Positions 11,384 through 23,965 of a stretch of DNA of 64,000 bases are shown here, piece by piece. The translations under genes and the position numbers were made by a program. Under the pieces are notes generated by a model. The model did no database searches. It saw only the letters and a program-made list of their open reading frames with translations, and was not told the DNA's origin. Source of the DNA: Neolentinus lepideus HHB14362 ss-1 (lineage: Eukaryota; Basidiomycota; Agaricomycetes; Gloeophyllales; Gloeophyllaceae); contig KV425584.1 of the NCBI GenBank assembly GCA_001632425.1, forward strand, positions 155,934-219,933, in the 5' to 3' direction. How positions within the stretch are numbered: position 1 is the stretch's first letter; each line of letters opens with the position of its first letter.

Positions 11384-14300
11384 ATGTCGACACCATACAG
11401 AACACCCAATGTCCGGCTACCGTCGACGCCCAACCCGACACCAGCGACAAGTTATCTGAAACGTCCCATAAACCTCAAGCCACCGATCCACAACCCGTAC
11501 GACAAGTTCACCGCGTCCGAGTTCAACGCGTGGGTGAGCGACCTCAAGGGTGCGTTGCGCAAGGCGCTCGGGCAGGAGGATGAGGCGTCGCGTGCGACGG
11601 AGGAAGAAGAGGTCGAGTTGGAGTTGGAGGACTCGTTTGCGGAGTATAAGACGCGGCGGAGCGCGAAGGGGAAGGGGAGGGACCCGCGGGAGGGCCCTGG
11701 GCTTGCTGCCGGGGTCAATTGGGTATCGCATGTAGCAGACACGCCATCTGAGGATGCCGCGACGGACGATGAAGTCGCCAATCTCGAGCGCGAGAGTGAA
11801 GAGGAGGAGGAAGAAGAAGAAGAGGAGGAGGATGACGAGGATCGTCGGCCTGTGCTTGTCACACTGAACGGCGAGGGCAGCTCTGGCCAACCCATTGAGC
11901 TTTTGTCCGAAGATGAGGACAGAGTGTCACCGCAGCCGTCGAAGCACCATGCCGACGATGACGACTTATACGAGTGGTCCGATCAGGAAGAGCGCAGTAA
12001 GTCGGATCGAGTACTCTCTCTATCTACTACTCACACGAAGTGGTACCTACCAGGCACGCCTGATATCGCAGACCCGTGGAATGGACCACGCACGTACGCG
12101 GAAGACTTCTATGCCGGCGATGACAGTCGCGGAGCGTCCGCTCTCGCCCCCGAAGAAGACGAAGAGGGCGGCCTGGTGCTCACCCCGGACATCGGCGCAG
12201 AAGACGAGATCATCGATGTCGACGCCGATGAGGACGACGAGCGACAGGACTTTTATCCTGCTTATGTGTGGCTCTCTAGCAAGGACGACGGCGAACAGGA
12301 TGGGGAAGAAGACACCGAGTTTACGCGCGACGGGACACCGCAGATTGCTGACCCCTGGGAGGGCCCCCGCATGTATATGGAGGATTTCTACGCCGGCGGA
12401 GATCGCATCGACCGCGGTGCGCTGTCCGATCCTTCTAACCTTACGCCTCGGTATGAAGAGTCCGAGGTGATCGAACTTGCGTCCGATGATGATGAGACAG
12501 ACACATCTCAGGGAGGTCCGTTCAGCGATGCGTACACGAACGCGATGAATGGTAGGTTTCTTGTTTGTCCTACGTATATGTACAGTGGGTCTTACGCAAC
12601 TACAAAAGCTTCGCACTTGAGAGAACACGAGATTACTGAAGGGCCACAGTCCCACCGAGATTTTGCTTTTCAGGTGCTGCAGGCGCATGAGGACTCGGTT
12701 CGTCAGGAGACCCCATTCTTGTTGCCTGAGATGGGGTCTTACTCTCACAAGCCGGCTCCTGCGTCTCTTCCGCGGGCACGTTCCAAGACTCCGTCAATTG
12801 CACCAAACGGTCACGTTGATTGGAGCTGGCCACCCGCGTTCCCCATCGATGGAGCCACGCTATCGGCAGACGCATCTGAAGCAGTTGGAGAGCTCCAGAT
12901 TCCCGAGCATCCTGAGCAAGATCGAGGCCAGCAGCCTCCTGGTGTTGATGCGGACGCTGTAGCTGAAAGTGCTGCTGAAGCGGCTGTATCTGCCGCCGCT
13001 CCGGAGAACGGCGGAGAGGCAGCTCAGGCTATTGCGGCTGAGATTGAAGCAAATCTGAGGAAGTTTGACGAAACCGTGATCCAGGCTGCGCTCGACGCTG
13101 CCAACGCAAGTGCCGCCGAAACAGAGGCTATGGAAGCCATGGTTGACTTTGGGGCGGAGAACGTCGGTGCGGATGGTATGATGGACGAAGAACATGATGA
13201 GGCGTTTGATCGGGCTACGCAAGAGTCGGCGCTGGCATCCTTTGAGGCTCTCATTGACGCACAAAATGCTGAAATTTTGGATGCTGCTGAGACTTCGGAC
13301 GAGAGTGCCGTGGCTGTGGCTGCTGAACTCCAAATCGACGAGGAGCCGAGGGAAGTAGAAATAGCGCCTGAACAGAACGGTGCTGAGTATGCTGTTGAGG
13401 AACAAGACGTCGATGAGCAGGAAGTGGATGAACTCGAAGGTGATGATGTGGTATCGGTATCAGCGTCGGAATACGCAGCGAGGGCCTCTCAGGCGCGTGA
13501 ATATACCGTCGAAGAGCTACGCTCAGAGCCGCGATGTAGCGAGGTACGTGATTATTCGATCAAATAAGATCACGAGCTTACCAGTTTGTTAGGTTCCGGA
13601 GGAGAGTCTGTCCATCGACGCATCTCTGGCCGAAGATGTCGAGAAGTCATCAGAGCAGGCTGCAGAAGTGGACGCCACTCAAGTCAAGATAGCGATCGCA
13701 GAAAGTCACCTGGAAACATCTTCAGACAAAGACCAAATTGACATTGCTCCGACTTCTCCTCAGACAGTCCCTGAGGAACGCACAGTTGAGGTAATCCCAG
13801 TCCAGTGGAAGTCTCGACTTAATGCTGATTGCGCATACAGGAATTGGAAGCCACCACTGAGGCCGCAGCATCCTCCATAGACGTAGTGGTATTTGGTGAT
13901 GTGTCGGTTGACAGCACGCAAGATAATTTCCCCGAGCAACCAGAAGAGACAGCAGAGCCCTCCCTTATCCCTGACCGTACTCAAGAGGTCCCATCTACAG
14001 AGGTAGACGCAGATACATCCACTATAGAAGCTGTTCCCCTTCATGATCTGCCGGAGCTGGAAGTGTCTCTGCACGATGAGCCGCCCGCTCGCCTACAAGC
14101 AGAGCAAGTGGAACTTGCACCGGCTAGTTCTCCGAGCAGGATACCTGCCGGTGTGCCTCTCCCGGTTATGGCAAGCCCAGAAGTCCCCGATCCTGCCAGC
14201 GTTGGACACACTCCAGGCACTGTTACTCCCATGACTAATATACCTCCGATCATGGCAGGTCCTGCCCTTTCGAGCGCAGGATTATTTACTCCTTTAGGGG

Positions 14301-17266
14301 AGCGTTCCATGGGAACAACTCCAGAACCGGACGGGAACGAGGAAAGTCTACAGGTCCCCGCTGAACACAACGTAGCGCAAGTTGTTGATGCTACTCCGGT
14401 ACAGCCTATCGAGGGCGACATGGATGAGAACAATATCTCAGGGTTCGCAACCGTCTCCGAAGAACCATCTGTGACGACGAAGCCATCAGACACAGAGCCA
14501 ATCACTCAATGCATTGCGGAAGAGCCCGAGACTAGCCGCATCGTCTCACCACAAGAAAATGTTGCATCTGATCTGGCTGACGCTGACTCGTCAATGGAAC
14601 ATTCTACTACGCAGTCTGTAAATCTTCATCATCCATCGCAGCCTATGCTGCATGCGGACCCTTATCCGTACAGTTTGTCTACCCCCACTCTGGAGACCTC
14701 GATGACTGGGTTTTTTGATCCGCAGCCTACGACAAGCGTGTCTAATGAAGACCCTAATATCATCGGCCACGATTCTGACCTAGATGATCTTGAATTGACA
14801 TACCCTGAAGCTCGTTCAGTGTCACCAGAAGTTGATAGACCGATTCAAGGAGGTCCGGCTTACGAGGCCCCGATATATCGCTACCCTCCATTGTACATTG
14901 AAGACATGCCGCATCTACGCCTCGTACACACCGGAACTGCACAACCAGATGCGAATTCACTAGTGCTTGTGGATAATAACGGACAGGCAGAATCGGACTC
15001 GGAGCCCTCCAAGCTCGCGAGCCCGGTTGCCACGGTTTCTCCAGGAGCTCTTGCCGAAGAGGAAGAGGAGGATCTGCCCAAACCTGAGGAAGAAGAGGAA
15101 TCAGGTCCTGAAGACTCTCCAGTTATGGAGTATGTGTCACGGGCCTCTTACGATTTATCAACGTTGCTGACTAGATATTCTAGTTATCTGCCTCCACCAA
15201 CGTTGAAGCCTGTTGAAAGCTCCCAGACGGCTAAAGCATCGGAATCGGGTGAAACCCCACCAAAGGAGAATGGTTAGTACAAGAATTGCTAGATTTGTGA
15301 TCTGACGATTCATATCCTCCACGTAGGTCTCAGCCAGGCTTATGCAGAAAAGGCACAGTCTCAGGATGACCACATCGAATCTGTACCGGATTCCAGCGCC
15401 GCTGAGATGGATATTGCCTCCATAGCCAATGAGGCTGCATCCCTAAATAATAACGGAGAGGTCAACGGATCCACGGGATTACTCAAGCGTAAACGGGATT
15501 CGTTGGCACCTCTCCAGTTACCAGATCCTGTTGGTGATGTCAAAACTGGTGCTGCCGATGCGAATGGGACAGCAGCACCTGCGAGCAAGAAACCCCGCAA
15601 GAGCAAGGGTAACGGTAGGACGAAGATCACTGTCAAGCCAGATCCAGATGCGGTTAGCGAGGCTGGGTCCTCCGGCTCCGTCGCGAGTGTAGCTGCGCAA
15701 GTATTGGCATCGTCTAGCAGGGTGCCATCCCGTGCTTCTTCTGTCGCGTCTGAACCTTCTCCTACGGTCCCGAAATCGTCCGGGTTCAAGATTCGCATTA
15801 AACCACTCCAGCAACAGACTGACAGGGTGTTCCATCATCATGGTCGCAAACCGAAAATTACACCGCTCCCAAGTATAACACGGTCGCGGCCCAAGCTCCA
15901 GAGACAACGTAAATCTCAAAAGCAGCCTAAAGCAGAAGCTCAGGCGGAGACCGAAGACGCTCACTTAAGCCAACCTAGCTCGAAGGTGCAGCTCACTCCA
16001 AAGACGGAGATACTTTCGAGTGCGAAACCAACCCCGGAGGCGGAGTCGTCCCCCATGCCGAAGTCAGAGTCCAAGCCAGAGCTGCTGCCATCTCGTCCTA
16101 CACCACCGTTCGATGTTGAGTCACCATCTTTACCCCCTGCTCCTCCGACCTCTCCAGTGAAAAAGCCTGAACCTTCGCAACCTGCGGTCCTTGAGGCCGA
16201 CAGCGCTCCTCAAAGTCCATCTCTGAAGTCGCCTGAGTCACAATACAGCTCTCCTGTTACTCGTTCCCACTGTTTATATCACGTCATAAGCATCCCGCGG
16301 AAGGAAGATGGACCCCGCATCACATTCATGGTGCCTGGCTGCTCTCTTCTTGACAAGGACCTGATCACCGAAGAGGCGATCATCGACATACGGGAGGCGA
16401 CGAGGGAGGATGAGGGGCGCGCTGTTCATGATATCGAGACTCTAGGATTCGACGATGATCTTCTCGTCGTACTCAAAGCCCTAGTCTCGGGGGAACAACA
16501 TTCTATCTTTTATCTCCCGTCTGCCTCAGAGGATCCGTCCTTCTTGAACAATAACCGCCAACATTTCTCTGAAGCAAGCAACAAAGGTGGTAGTAGTCAA
16601 TCCACGCCGGTCTCTGCAAGACGAAAACGTGCTCCTCGCGAGTCTGTCAACGGAGGTTCTGCTGATCACAATGGACGGTCTCACACACGGGAAGCTGCCT
16701 CGAACCCTGCCTCAGTTGATGGAGATGTGGTGGATTCTCGGAATGGTTCGCCTTCTGGCACAGCAGAGTCCAGATCCGAAGGCAGTAGTCCCGATTCACG
16801 AACGGCAGATTCTTTCGGTGAGGAAGACGAACTCGATCAGTCGCGATTGCCTCCGAAGAAAAGAAAATATCTATCGCACGAGGGTAGTCTGACAAGCCGC
16901 CCACACGATGCTGCGGACAATGACCAAGGGCCATCGGCTTCGGCTTCCGGTTCACACCATCGTGATGGCTTCGAACCTCAGCTGAAGTCGGTTGCTTCGC
17001 ATCGTTTGAAGCCCAGGCGTTCCAAGCGCCTGAGCGTCGACGCCGCCGCTTATAAGCCGGATGAATCGAGCCCAGATGATGAGCAGGAGCAGTCTACTAC
17101 TCGACGACACAAGAGAAAGCGTTTGAGCGGGAGAAGGAGCACTAAGCGGGGTCATGACACTGCTAATGGCGTGGATGACTCTGGTGACCGCAGTGTCAAG
17201 AAGTCGAGGGTAGAAGAGGTAGTGTCCTCTGGGAAGAATAGCGACGCCGGATCTCCTAGCTCGTAA
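11384..17266 (+). CDS. Very acidic, low-complexity probable nuclear protein, unknown function
   Basis: Exons 11384-11996, 12054-12551, 12660-13543, 13593-13790, 13841-15272, 15327-17266 give 1,854 aa. The third acceptor (12659) is the least certain, because that 108-nt intron keeps the frame either way. The N-terminus has a short conserved-looking block (NPYDKFTASEFNAWVSDL), then a glutamate run encoded near 11805-11840, an acidic block with two copies of IADPWxGPRxYxEDFYAG, long Ala/Glu- and Ser/Pro-rich stretches, a more ordered block around 16250-16510 (LYHVISIPRKEDGPRITFMV; LGFDDDLLVVLKALV), and basic clusters (KPRRSKRLS, RRHKRKRLSGRR, KKSRVEE) that look like nuclear localisation signals. 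No catalytic domain was recognised. Chromatin or nuclear-pore scaffolding would fit the composition, but this is inference. The divergent gene at 9333-11107 is only ~280 bp away. Confidence 0.75.
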
Positions 17267-18643
17267 CCGCACTCAGTATCTCCCCACAATTATTCACCAG
17301 AGGTTCTCAGCGTTTAATATTCCTGTATTTTTATACACTGTTGTTATTGTTTTCTATTTCTTTTACTTTTTGAAGTTGTCGCAAATACAATATCTCTGCA
17401 TCTCAAACTTGATAGTGTGTCCACGAACAATCCATCTGAAAACAGGGGAAGACTGCTTCTGCCCATGGCCAATGGGCCTCAAACTTAGGTGTTCAATCTA
17501 GGACACCCCGCATCCACAGGAGCTGGCAACAAATGCACAAGCTACGATACATACGTTCCATAAAGGGTGCACCGTACTTTTCACCCCTGGATATTTCGGA
17601 ATCATGGATGTAAGTCGAGAGGGTGCTAAGGAGCTAACACCTACAGGCCATATGCAATTACTTTATGAATGATCTGGACGGACTTTTGCTCGCCCTGCCG
17701 CCGCGGCCTCCGGTAAACCATGTCAACCGGCGGCCAGCAGGAGGCTGGAGCCATCTGGCTCCAGATGATATGGAAGCAACCGTCTCCGGACTGTTCCTGG
17801 TGGGGATAGAGACACCACGAGGTGTGGCGGAGGTATATAATGCACCTCTCGCACGGATTGTCTGTCTCCATCCGGAGAAAGCCGGCACCCGGGAGAACCC
17901 GTCTGGAGAAATCCCGGTTTTCTCATGAATGTTCATTTGCATCCTCCAGCAAGTTGCGTACGACGTGGAAAGAGAGACTCACTGACACTTTCAACTCAGT
18001 GATATTCCGGTTCGCGTACGATTCAAAGAAAACAGAGAGAATGTTCTCTTAAGGGTGTCGGTGACAGGTTGTAACGTGGCAAGCTGTGCCTTCCACGTGT
18101 TTCGACGCGACCTCGTCGCAAAACTGTACGCGCTTGGCTTCATGTGCCCGCTTGGTCGCCGCCTACATAGACTAGGCGCACAAGATGATCCGTCTCATTT
18201 GACGAAGGTAAGGCGAGGGCTGGTTCCCTATTTCCAAACAGGTCGTCTGTGCGACCATCGGGGGGAAGAGATCTCTGCAACGGTATCGGTCGACGAGAAA
18301 TCCCGTTTCACCTCATCGGGGAGACCAGTAACATACAGCAGGAGTTGCAGTCTGTTGTACCATGCAAAATGTTCGTGAAGGTGCCGAAATGGGCGTAAAA
18401 GGTAATCTTTTGGGCCGTGTGAATACATTTTGATCAACATATTGTAGGTCCTCAAGGAGTGGGACTCCCGAAGTGTTAAAACAAACATGGTGGTGCGAAG
18501 ACCGTTGCCGCGCGTCTCCATACTTATTAAGGCGAAGGAACAAAGATTATCGCGTTCCAGGCTTCGATTCGCATTGATCCAGGACTATAAAACGGAGACT
18601 AACGGCAGGGACATGTTATTATCGTCCTCGTCTACGCTATCTG
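17267..18643. other. Intergenic with several small inverted repeats
   Basis: About 1.4 kb after the acidic gene. A perfect 9-bp inverted repeat (CTGGAGCCA, 17745-17753; TGGCTCCAG, 17756-17764) lies in a GC-rich patch (17690-17930) that is open on both strands; an 87-codon frame there (17665-17928) has no recognised motif and no splice context. The last part is the promoter of the reductase gene. Confidence 0.4.
18586..18592 (+). promoter_or_regulatory. TATA box of the reductase gene
   Basis: TATAAAA lies 52 bp before the ATG at 18644, a usual place for a fungal core promoter with a short 5' UTR. Called by motif and position only. Confidence 0.5.
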
Positions 18644-19831
18644 ATGTCTTATCACAAGGCTCTCATTACTGGCGTTACCAGCTACATCGGCGCACACATT
18701 GCCCAGCAGCTTTTGCAGCAGGGCTGGTATGTCCGAGGTACTGTTCGCAGTCAAACCAAGGCTCAATGGCTCCACGACACATTCAAGGCTGGAAGCCGCT
18801 TTGAGACAGTGGAAGTGAAAGACATCCAGCGAAAGGAGTCGTTCGCCGACTCTGTGAAAGGTTTTTCATGCCTCTCCCATCATAACTTTGACCAGCGGCT
18901 GAACTCTGCATTCGTAGGCGTCGATTATGTGTTTCATGTTGCTAGCCCCTTCTTCATGAATCCCAAAGACCCATACGAGGACCTTGTCCACCCAGCCGTA
19001 GGTTCTCTTTTCCGTATTTCTGATACATGCATTATGTTAACATCACTGACCAGATCAATGGCACGAACTCTCTTCTGTCGGCTGTCGACGAACACGGCAC
19101 GAGCGTGCGACGAGTTGTCATAACTTCTTCCTTCGCTGCGATGATGCAACCTCATCCCGAGAACCCGGACTACGTATACACTGAGTCTGACTGGAACGAT
19201 GCTGCCTTCGAGCAAGTGAAGCAGCTGGGTAAGGACGTCCCGGGTATTATCGCGTACCTTGCTTCCAAGAACGAAGCAGAGAGGGCAGCCTGGAGATTCA
19301 TGGACGAAAAGAAGGTACATATTTCCAAATCACACACTTTTGGCATGCATCTGAGCGATGTTCCCTCCCCAGCCTAATTTCGAGCTGTCCGTCATCAACC
19401 CTGTATATGTTTTTGGCCCTGCCATCCACCACGTCGCCAAAGCGGAGGAGTTGAACACCTCGGTCGCCATGATCTACGTCTACTTGTCCGGAGCGAAGGA
19501 GCGGCTCGCACCCCGCGGCATATTGAGCAACTTCGTCGACGTCCGCGACGTCGCCGAGGCGCACATCAAGGCAGCCACGCTCCCTGGCGCTGCCGGCCAA
19601 CGCTACATCCTGTCCGCTGGCGTCTTCTCCGACCTCCTGATTGCCTCTGCAATCAAGAAGACGTGCCCCAAGTACGCAGACAAGCTTCCGAAAGAAGGCT
19701 GGGACCTGAAGGAGACGACCAGGCACGAGCCCGACAATACCAAGTCGCGGAATGAGCTCGGCATTACCTACATTCCTCTGGAAAAGAGTGTTGCGGACAC
19801 AGTAGAGTCGATTGCGCAGTTCATCCAGTAG
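18644..19831 (+). CDS. NADPH-dependent cinnamoyl-CoA / ketone reductase-like enzyme (extended SDR)
   Basis: Four exons (18644-18860, 18918-18997, 19054-19314, 19373-19831) give 338 aa, typical for extended short-chain dehydrogenases of the dihydroflavonol/cinnamoyl-CoA reductase group. The dinucleotide-binding motif is TGVTSYIG (residues 9-16), followed by RGTVRSQTKA, DYVFHVASPF, INGTNSLL, RRVVITSSFAA, the catalytic YLASK (Tyr167, Lys171), INPVYVFGPA and the late FVDVRDVAEAHIKAA. In fungi such enzymes reduce aldehydes and ketones, including methylglyoxal-like and aromatic substrates, in the cytosol; the exact substrate is unknown. All three introns are 56-58 nt with clean phases. A truncated pseudogene copy of this gene lies at 37393-38060, so the locus has been duplicated at DNA level. 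Confidence 0.9.
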
Positions 19832-21135
19832 AATACTCGACGCAACTGGTTAGTTACGATGAAGAAGTAACTGCAAGAAATGTAATATACCGCCTGTATA
19901 TCGTAGCCTGATAATTTCCCGCCCTTATCGCGACGGAAGCTTAAGTCTTGCAAAGCATCGAGATCGGAGACCAGTTATCCTCCGCAGTACAGATCGGAAC
20001 AAAGATGCTGAGACACAAAATTCTTCCGTCAGGCAGATTTCCTATTCTTAGCATGCATACACTAATTTGTGGTTCTGTTTGTGTGCGCGGGAGTCGGTGA
20101 CGGGCTGACTTTGTGAAGGTCATTACGGTGTACGCGTGAGCATCGTTGGATTCGTTGCTAGCAAGTCCACCAGCGGCCTCATTTTCTCCCTCGGGCAACC
20201 GTAGCGCACGAATCAAACCCCCTTCGGTGTATGCATGCGCTGCTTATGGCACACTCGTGGAGACTCTTGATCATGATATTTAGACTGCAAGTAGGCAACT
20301 TCTACAGCGCCAAGGTGCGGTATTATTCTACGTAGTGATAAATAGCGAATAAATATGTACACTAAACTCATAGTTCTAAGAATGAAAAGGTCGGGGCTTA
20401 GTAGTACGATCGGGGTATGTCTGGCGAACTTGAGGTGTCTGTTGGATGATGAGTCGGTACTATGCATAAAAAGGAACATCTCCATAACCCTGTAGCACGG
20501 CTCGTAAACATCAGGAAGAAAAACCTCCGCCAAAGGCAAAAATCATAGGATGAAATTCACGGGATCCCTTCGGCTCCATTGAATAATATTCCTGTTATGG
20601 GTCTCGGCAAGGGGCCGACAAAAAGAAAGTTCTATACACGATTCGATGTCTACGTAGTACGATGTACATCAGAAAGTCCGACCCCTTGTCTCTCGGGCGT
20701 TAAAGTAGCCTTAATTAACATTGACACTAGTTTCGCCTATTCATGCATCCACTGGAGTGACTGTCCTCCGTAAGAGATGTCGTGTAACTTATGGAGGACA
20801 CTGACTCGGATGTGGAGAGCACTCGGGAACTAAGCCGAGTGGAAATAAGTGGAAGGACTTACGGGGCGAGCACTGACGAGTTCAGCAGAACACACATTTC
20901 ACCAGCCCTTCAAAAGCACTAGGATAACACAATGTAGGGAAGCATCAGACATACACCTCGAAGGAATAGTAAGTAAAACACAGGATAGCAAAATGGGTAG
21001 AGTTGGTAAGCGGATATACACTATATCAGGCAGAGCGGTGGATTCAACAGTGGACGTGTACACTGGAGAATGAGATGGAAATGACGAAAGAAAGTCCTGT
21101 ATTCAAAACCAGATGAGAGAAGCAGCGCAGCGAAC
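19832..21135. other. Intergenic, no supported gene
   Basis: About 1.3 kb between the convergent reductase and ALY/REF genes. It holds an imperfect hairpin (arms 20763-20774 and 20788-20799, one mismatch, 13-nt loop) but no convincing exon or RNA gene. The ends are presumably the two 3' UTRs. Confidence 0.45.
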
Positions 21136-22106
21136 TCAGTCGACGTCCATCGCAGCTGCACCTCCGCGACCGCCACCCCTCCGTCTGCCACCTCGGCCAC
21201 GGCCTCCTCTACCACGACCTGATCCTTGACTTTGGGCGTACTCGCGCGGATCAGCACCAGGAGGCGCAATAAGAACAGTTGCACGGCTGTCGCTGGCAAT
21301 AATGGAATCCGATCGCATTTTCCTGGAGTAATGAATCAACTTCAATACATTGCGCAATATCAATTAGAATGAGACACTCACGATCCAGAGTTCGCACCTG
21401 AGTCGGTGTCCATCAACACATCCACGCTGCCATCCACAACAGCCAGACCCAATCTACCACCCAACGTTGCGTTTACACCGCCGACGATCTTCACATGTAG
21501 TGTCTTGCCATCGGCCTGCTGACCATTAAACTTCTTCACGGCTGCCTGGGCATCTTGGGCGTTTTTGTACGTTAGCCGAACGGTAACATCACCATTGGGC
21601 GAAGGAGTCTGAACGACAGTGGATTTTGTGATTGCACCGCATCTCTTGAAGATAGCCTCGACGTCCGCAGCGGTCGTCCCTTTCACCAACCCAGTCACTT
21701 GAACGACGTTCCCCCTCATACTGGCACCCTTAATGCTGATATCTCCTGCGCTATTGCTCCGTTCTACCCCCAGCGCATCCTTCAGCGCCTTGTCTGCCAT
21801 CCCGAAGTTCATTTTCGGTGGCTGCACAGACCCAGTCGATAGACGGGCGGAAAGCGAGCGTTTATCCGCATTCGGGTTGTCAAAAAGGTCGTGCTGCCAG
21901 GGCTCGTCGGGGTTGCCTTTGGGCGGCCGAACATTTCGGTTCTGTTGGATTCCGAAACCAGATGATAGAGGGAATTCGTGAGTCTTCGAGCGATACCTAA
22001 ATGACTTGTGCTATGCACGCACGTATGGGCTGGCGCGATTGGTGTTCTTTGCTCGGACGGGGCCGACACCGTCAGGCAGACTGATACGTTCGAGGAGGGA
22101 TGCCAT
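21136..22106 (-). CDS. ALY/REF-family mRNA export adaptor (RRM protein, Yra1-like)
   Basis: Exons 22106-22023, 21983-21382 and 21322-21136 give 290 aa. The first intron is only 39 nt but is required by the frame; the second is 59 nt. The N-terminus MASLLERISLPDGVGPVRAK is followed by PWQHDLFD, then an RNA-recognition motif with RNP2-like VVQVTGLVKGTTAADV and RNP1-like DVTVRLTYKNAQDAQAAV, spanning roughly residues 125-200. The tail is RGG-rich (GRGRGGRGRGGRRRGGGRGG) and ends AAAMDVD. This arrangement (RRM flanked by RG-rich segments) is that of ALY/REF/Yra1 proteins, which load onto spliced mRNA with the TREX complex in the nucleus and hand it to the export receptor. A different RRM/RGG protein cannot be excluded, but the layout fits ALY best. 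Confidence 0.82.
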
Positions 22107-22597
22107 GGCTAAGGTCGTATGGATGAAGAAAGGAGATTGTGAGTCGTGGTGGTTGCCTCTGGCGGGGAAGCAACAAGCGGGGCAAACTTGATGAGGCTGT
22201 GGCAATCTGTTGTCTTCTATTTGGTTCTGTGTGGCCTTACAGCGTGTTGCCAAAAGTCGACGAGTATGCAACAATCTCAACCATATCGCTTCAAGTTGAC
22301 TCTACATAGCGACTGCTGGGAGGGAATATTCCTCGAGGTGTCCACAGTATGGTAGGGTGTTATAAGGATTGGTGCCATTATTAAGTGTTGAACTTGCTTC
22401 AGACGAACATTTACTGGGCGCAAGAGTATTAGGAATACTCAGCAATATTGAGCGAATATTCTGTGGCGTTGAAGCGTCCTCTCTCGTCAAGTAGCGAGGC
22501 AGAGGAGCAAAGTGATGTTGTTTCACTTTATAATTTGTCGACGCCCCTCACGACGATAGTGTAGCCGAGGTGCTCTAGCTAAGGTTATTTGAGTAAA
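22107..22597. other. Intergenic, nothing recognised
   Basis: Upstream region of the ALY/REF gene followed by the 3' flank of the minus-strand UstYa-like gene. Only short frames without motifs are present. Confidence 0.45.
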
Positions 22598-23262
22598 TTA
22601 TACTCGTATTTTCTGATTCGCTCCCACAGCATTAAACACCGTGCTCCAATCCTTGCATTCATTGTGCTCCAATCCTAAACCATCCACTCCTGACGGCAAT
22701 CCTAGGTCCTCGATCCTCTGGCTCTCCGGCTCCAGTCTCAGACTGGGTTCGCACAGTATTGCTTGTCTTAGATAATTCAAGCAACGATGTTCCTGCTCTA
22801 GCTGATCTGTCATCCTGCCAGAGGAAGATGTCGCAATTGTGTTCTTCAGAAGACGAAGACAATATAACTGGTGATACATTGACAGGAGAAATGGTCGTTG
22901 CCGTGGCCCGAGGTGAACATATCCGCCTCCTGTTGGGAACAGTGTTTGCCACTCCGACGTCGCATCCGAGGTGTTGATTTGGTAATGCACGGTATTTTCG
23001 ATGAAGATGCTTGCCTGTGAAAGAGGCCCAATCGCGAAAGTCTCAGGAAAATCGTCACCAAGGTATGCTAAAACAAAGCCGTTGACAGGTGAGCTTCTAT
23101 GACTATATTTCAATGATGCTCACAGTATATATGAGCTGTTCTTGTGTTCACCCATCCCCAGTTTACGAACAAATTCAATGTGATACAGGCGAATAAGATG
23201 GCACAAGATAGTGCATAAAGAAGCTTAGGCGGGTGAGAATACCGCGTGCGTTGGCAGAACAT
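22598..23262 (-). CDS. UstYa-like (DUF3328) protein with degenerate HxxHC motifs
   Basis: Exons 23262-23124 and 23067-22598 give 202 aa. A single membrane segment lies near residues 14-34 (LLYALSCAILFACITLNLFV), followed by the family block YSYLGDDFPE, ENTVHYQI, GYVHLGPRQRPFLLSM and YLRQAILC. In UstYa-family enzymes (fungal RiPP and cyclochlorotine-type oxidases/cyclases) two HxxHC motifs are essential. Here the first reads HQLYC (residues 112-116), with tyrosine for the second histidine, and the second is reduced to EQEHRC (137-142). The reading frame is intact, so this is either an evolved non-catalytic homologue or a recently inactivated one. It is arranged divergently from a second family member at 23966, about 700 bp away. 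The start ATG is chosen because it precedes the hydrophobic segment. Confidence 0.8.
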
Positions 23263-23297
23263 CCTTGAGCAGAGGCAGAGTTAGCTGCGAGAGCGGC

Positions 23298-23304
23298 ATA
23301 TATA
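23298..23304 (-). promoter_or_regulatory. TATA-like box for the minus-strand UstYa-like gene
   Basis: ATATATA on the minus strand lies about 36 bp upstream of the ATG at 23262. Motif and position only. Confidence 0.35.
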
Positions 23305-23397
23305 CCGGGGTGGCGATACCTCCCGGCCTAGCAGTATTTGACCGGAACTGTCTCAGGTCTTCAATCTCTACGTGACGAAAGGTAAATGTTATTCATG

Positions 23398-23564
23398 GTC
23401 AAGACGAGTCATTAACATACAGTACCTCGAATCGAAACCGATTACATGGTTCAATGGACCGACAGTTGTTTGCCCTAAGCTTCCATAACTGGTACATTTG
23501 GCGAGTCATTGAGGTGATATATAGCCCTCATTGTCAAGGCGAATTATTAACATACAGTGCCTCG
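23398..23564. repeat. Imperfect 32-bp direct repeat in the divergent UstYa promoter region
   Basis: Copies at about 23398-23429 and 23533-23564 share TCAAGxCGAxTxATTAACAT and ACAGTxCCTCG with four differences, 135 bp apart, in the 700-bp interval between the two UstYa-like genes. Could be shared regulatory sites or a small tandem duplication relic. Confidence 0.6.
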
Positions 23565-23965
23565 TAGAGTCATTGCGGTTGAGTGCACTGTCGACAGACA
23601 TTGCGGTGCGTCTGTAGACAGTGACGCTCGCAATGACCGCAAAGTGATCTCACCTCACCTTCACGCAACGCAGAGTGCCAGTCATAAACCAGTGATTGTT
23701 TGAATTTGTCGTATGTCACGCCTGAAACAGTCGCTATGCAGCAAGCTGCACTTTATCGGTGACTCTGACTTAAGCCATCACGGATCACCCAAGCCACATC
23801 AGTGCCATCTGAGACCTATGCCTAGCCCGAATATAGTATCTCTCTTGAGATGGGTGGAACAGTCCGTGGGTATGTAAGTAAAACCGATTGCTTGGTTGTT
23901 CCTTTAGCACTCATTTCTCTCGAACTCGGAACTCGTACACCCCACGGGTCTGCAAGCTCAGGAGC

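Noticed and set aside
17665..17928. 87-codon frame in the GC-rich patch
   Set aside because: Open on both strands because of inverted repeats and composition, with no motif.
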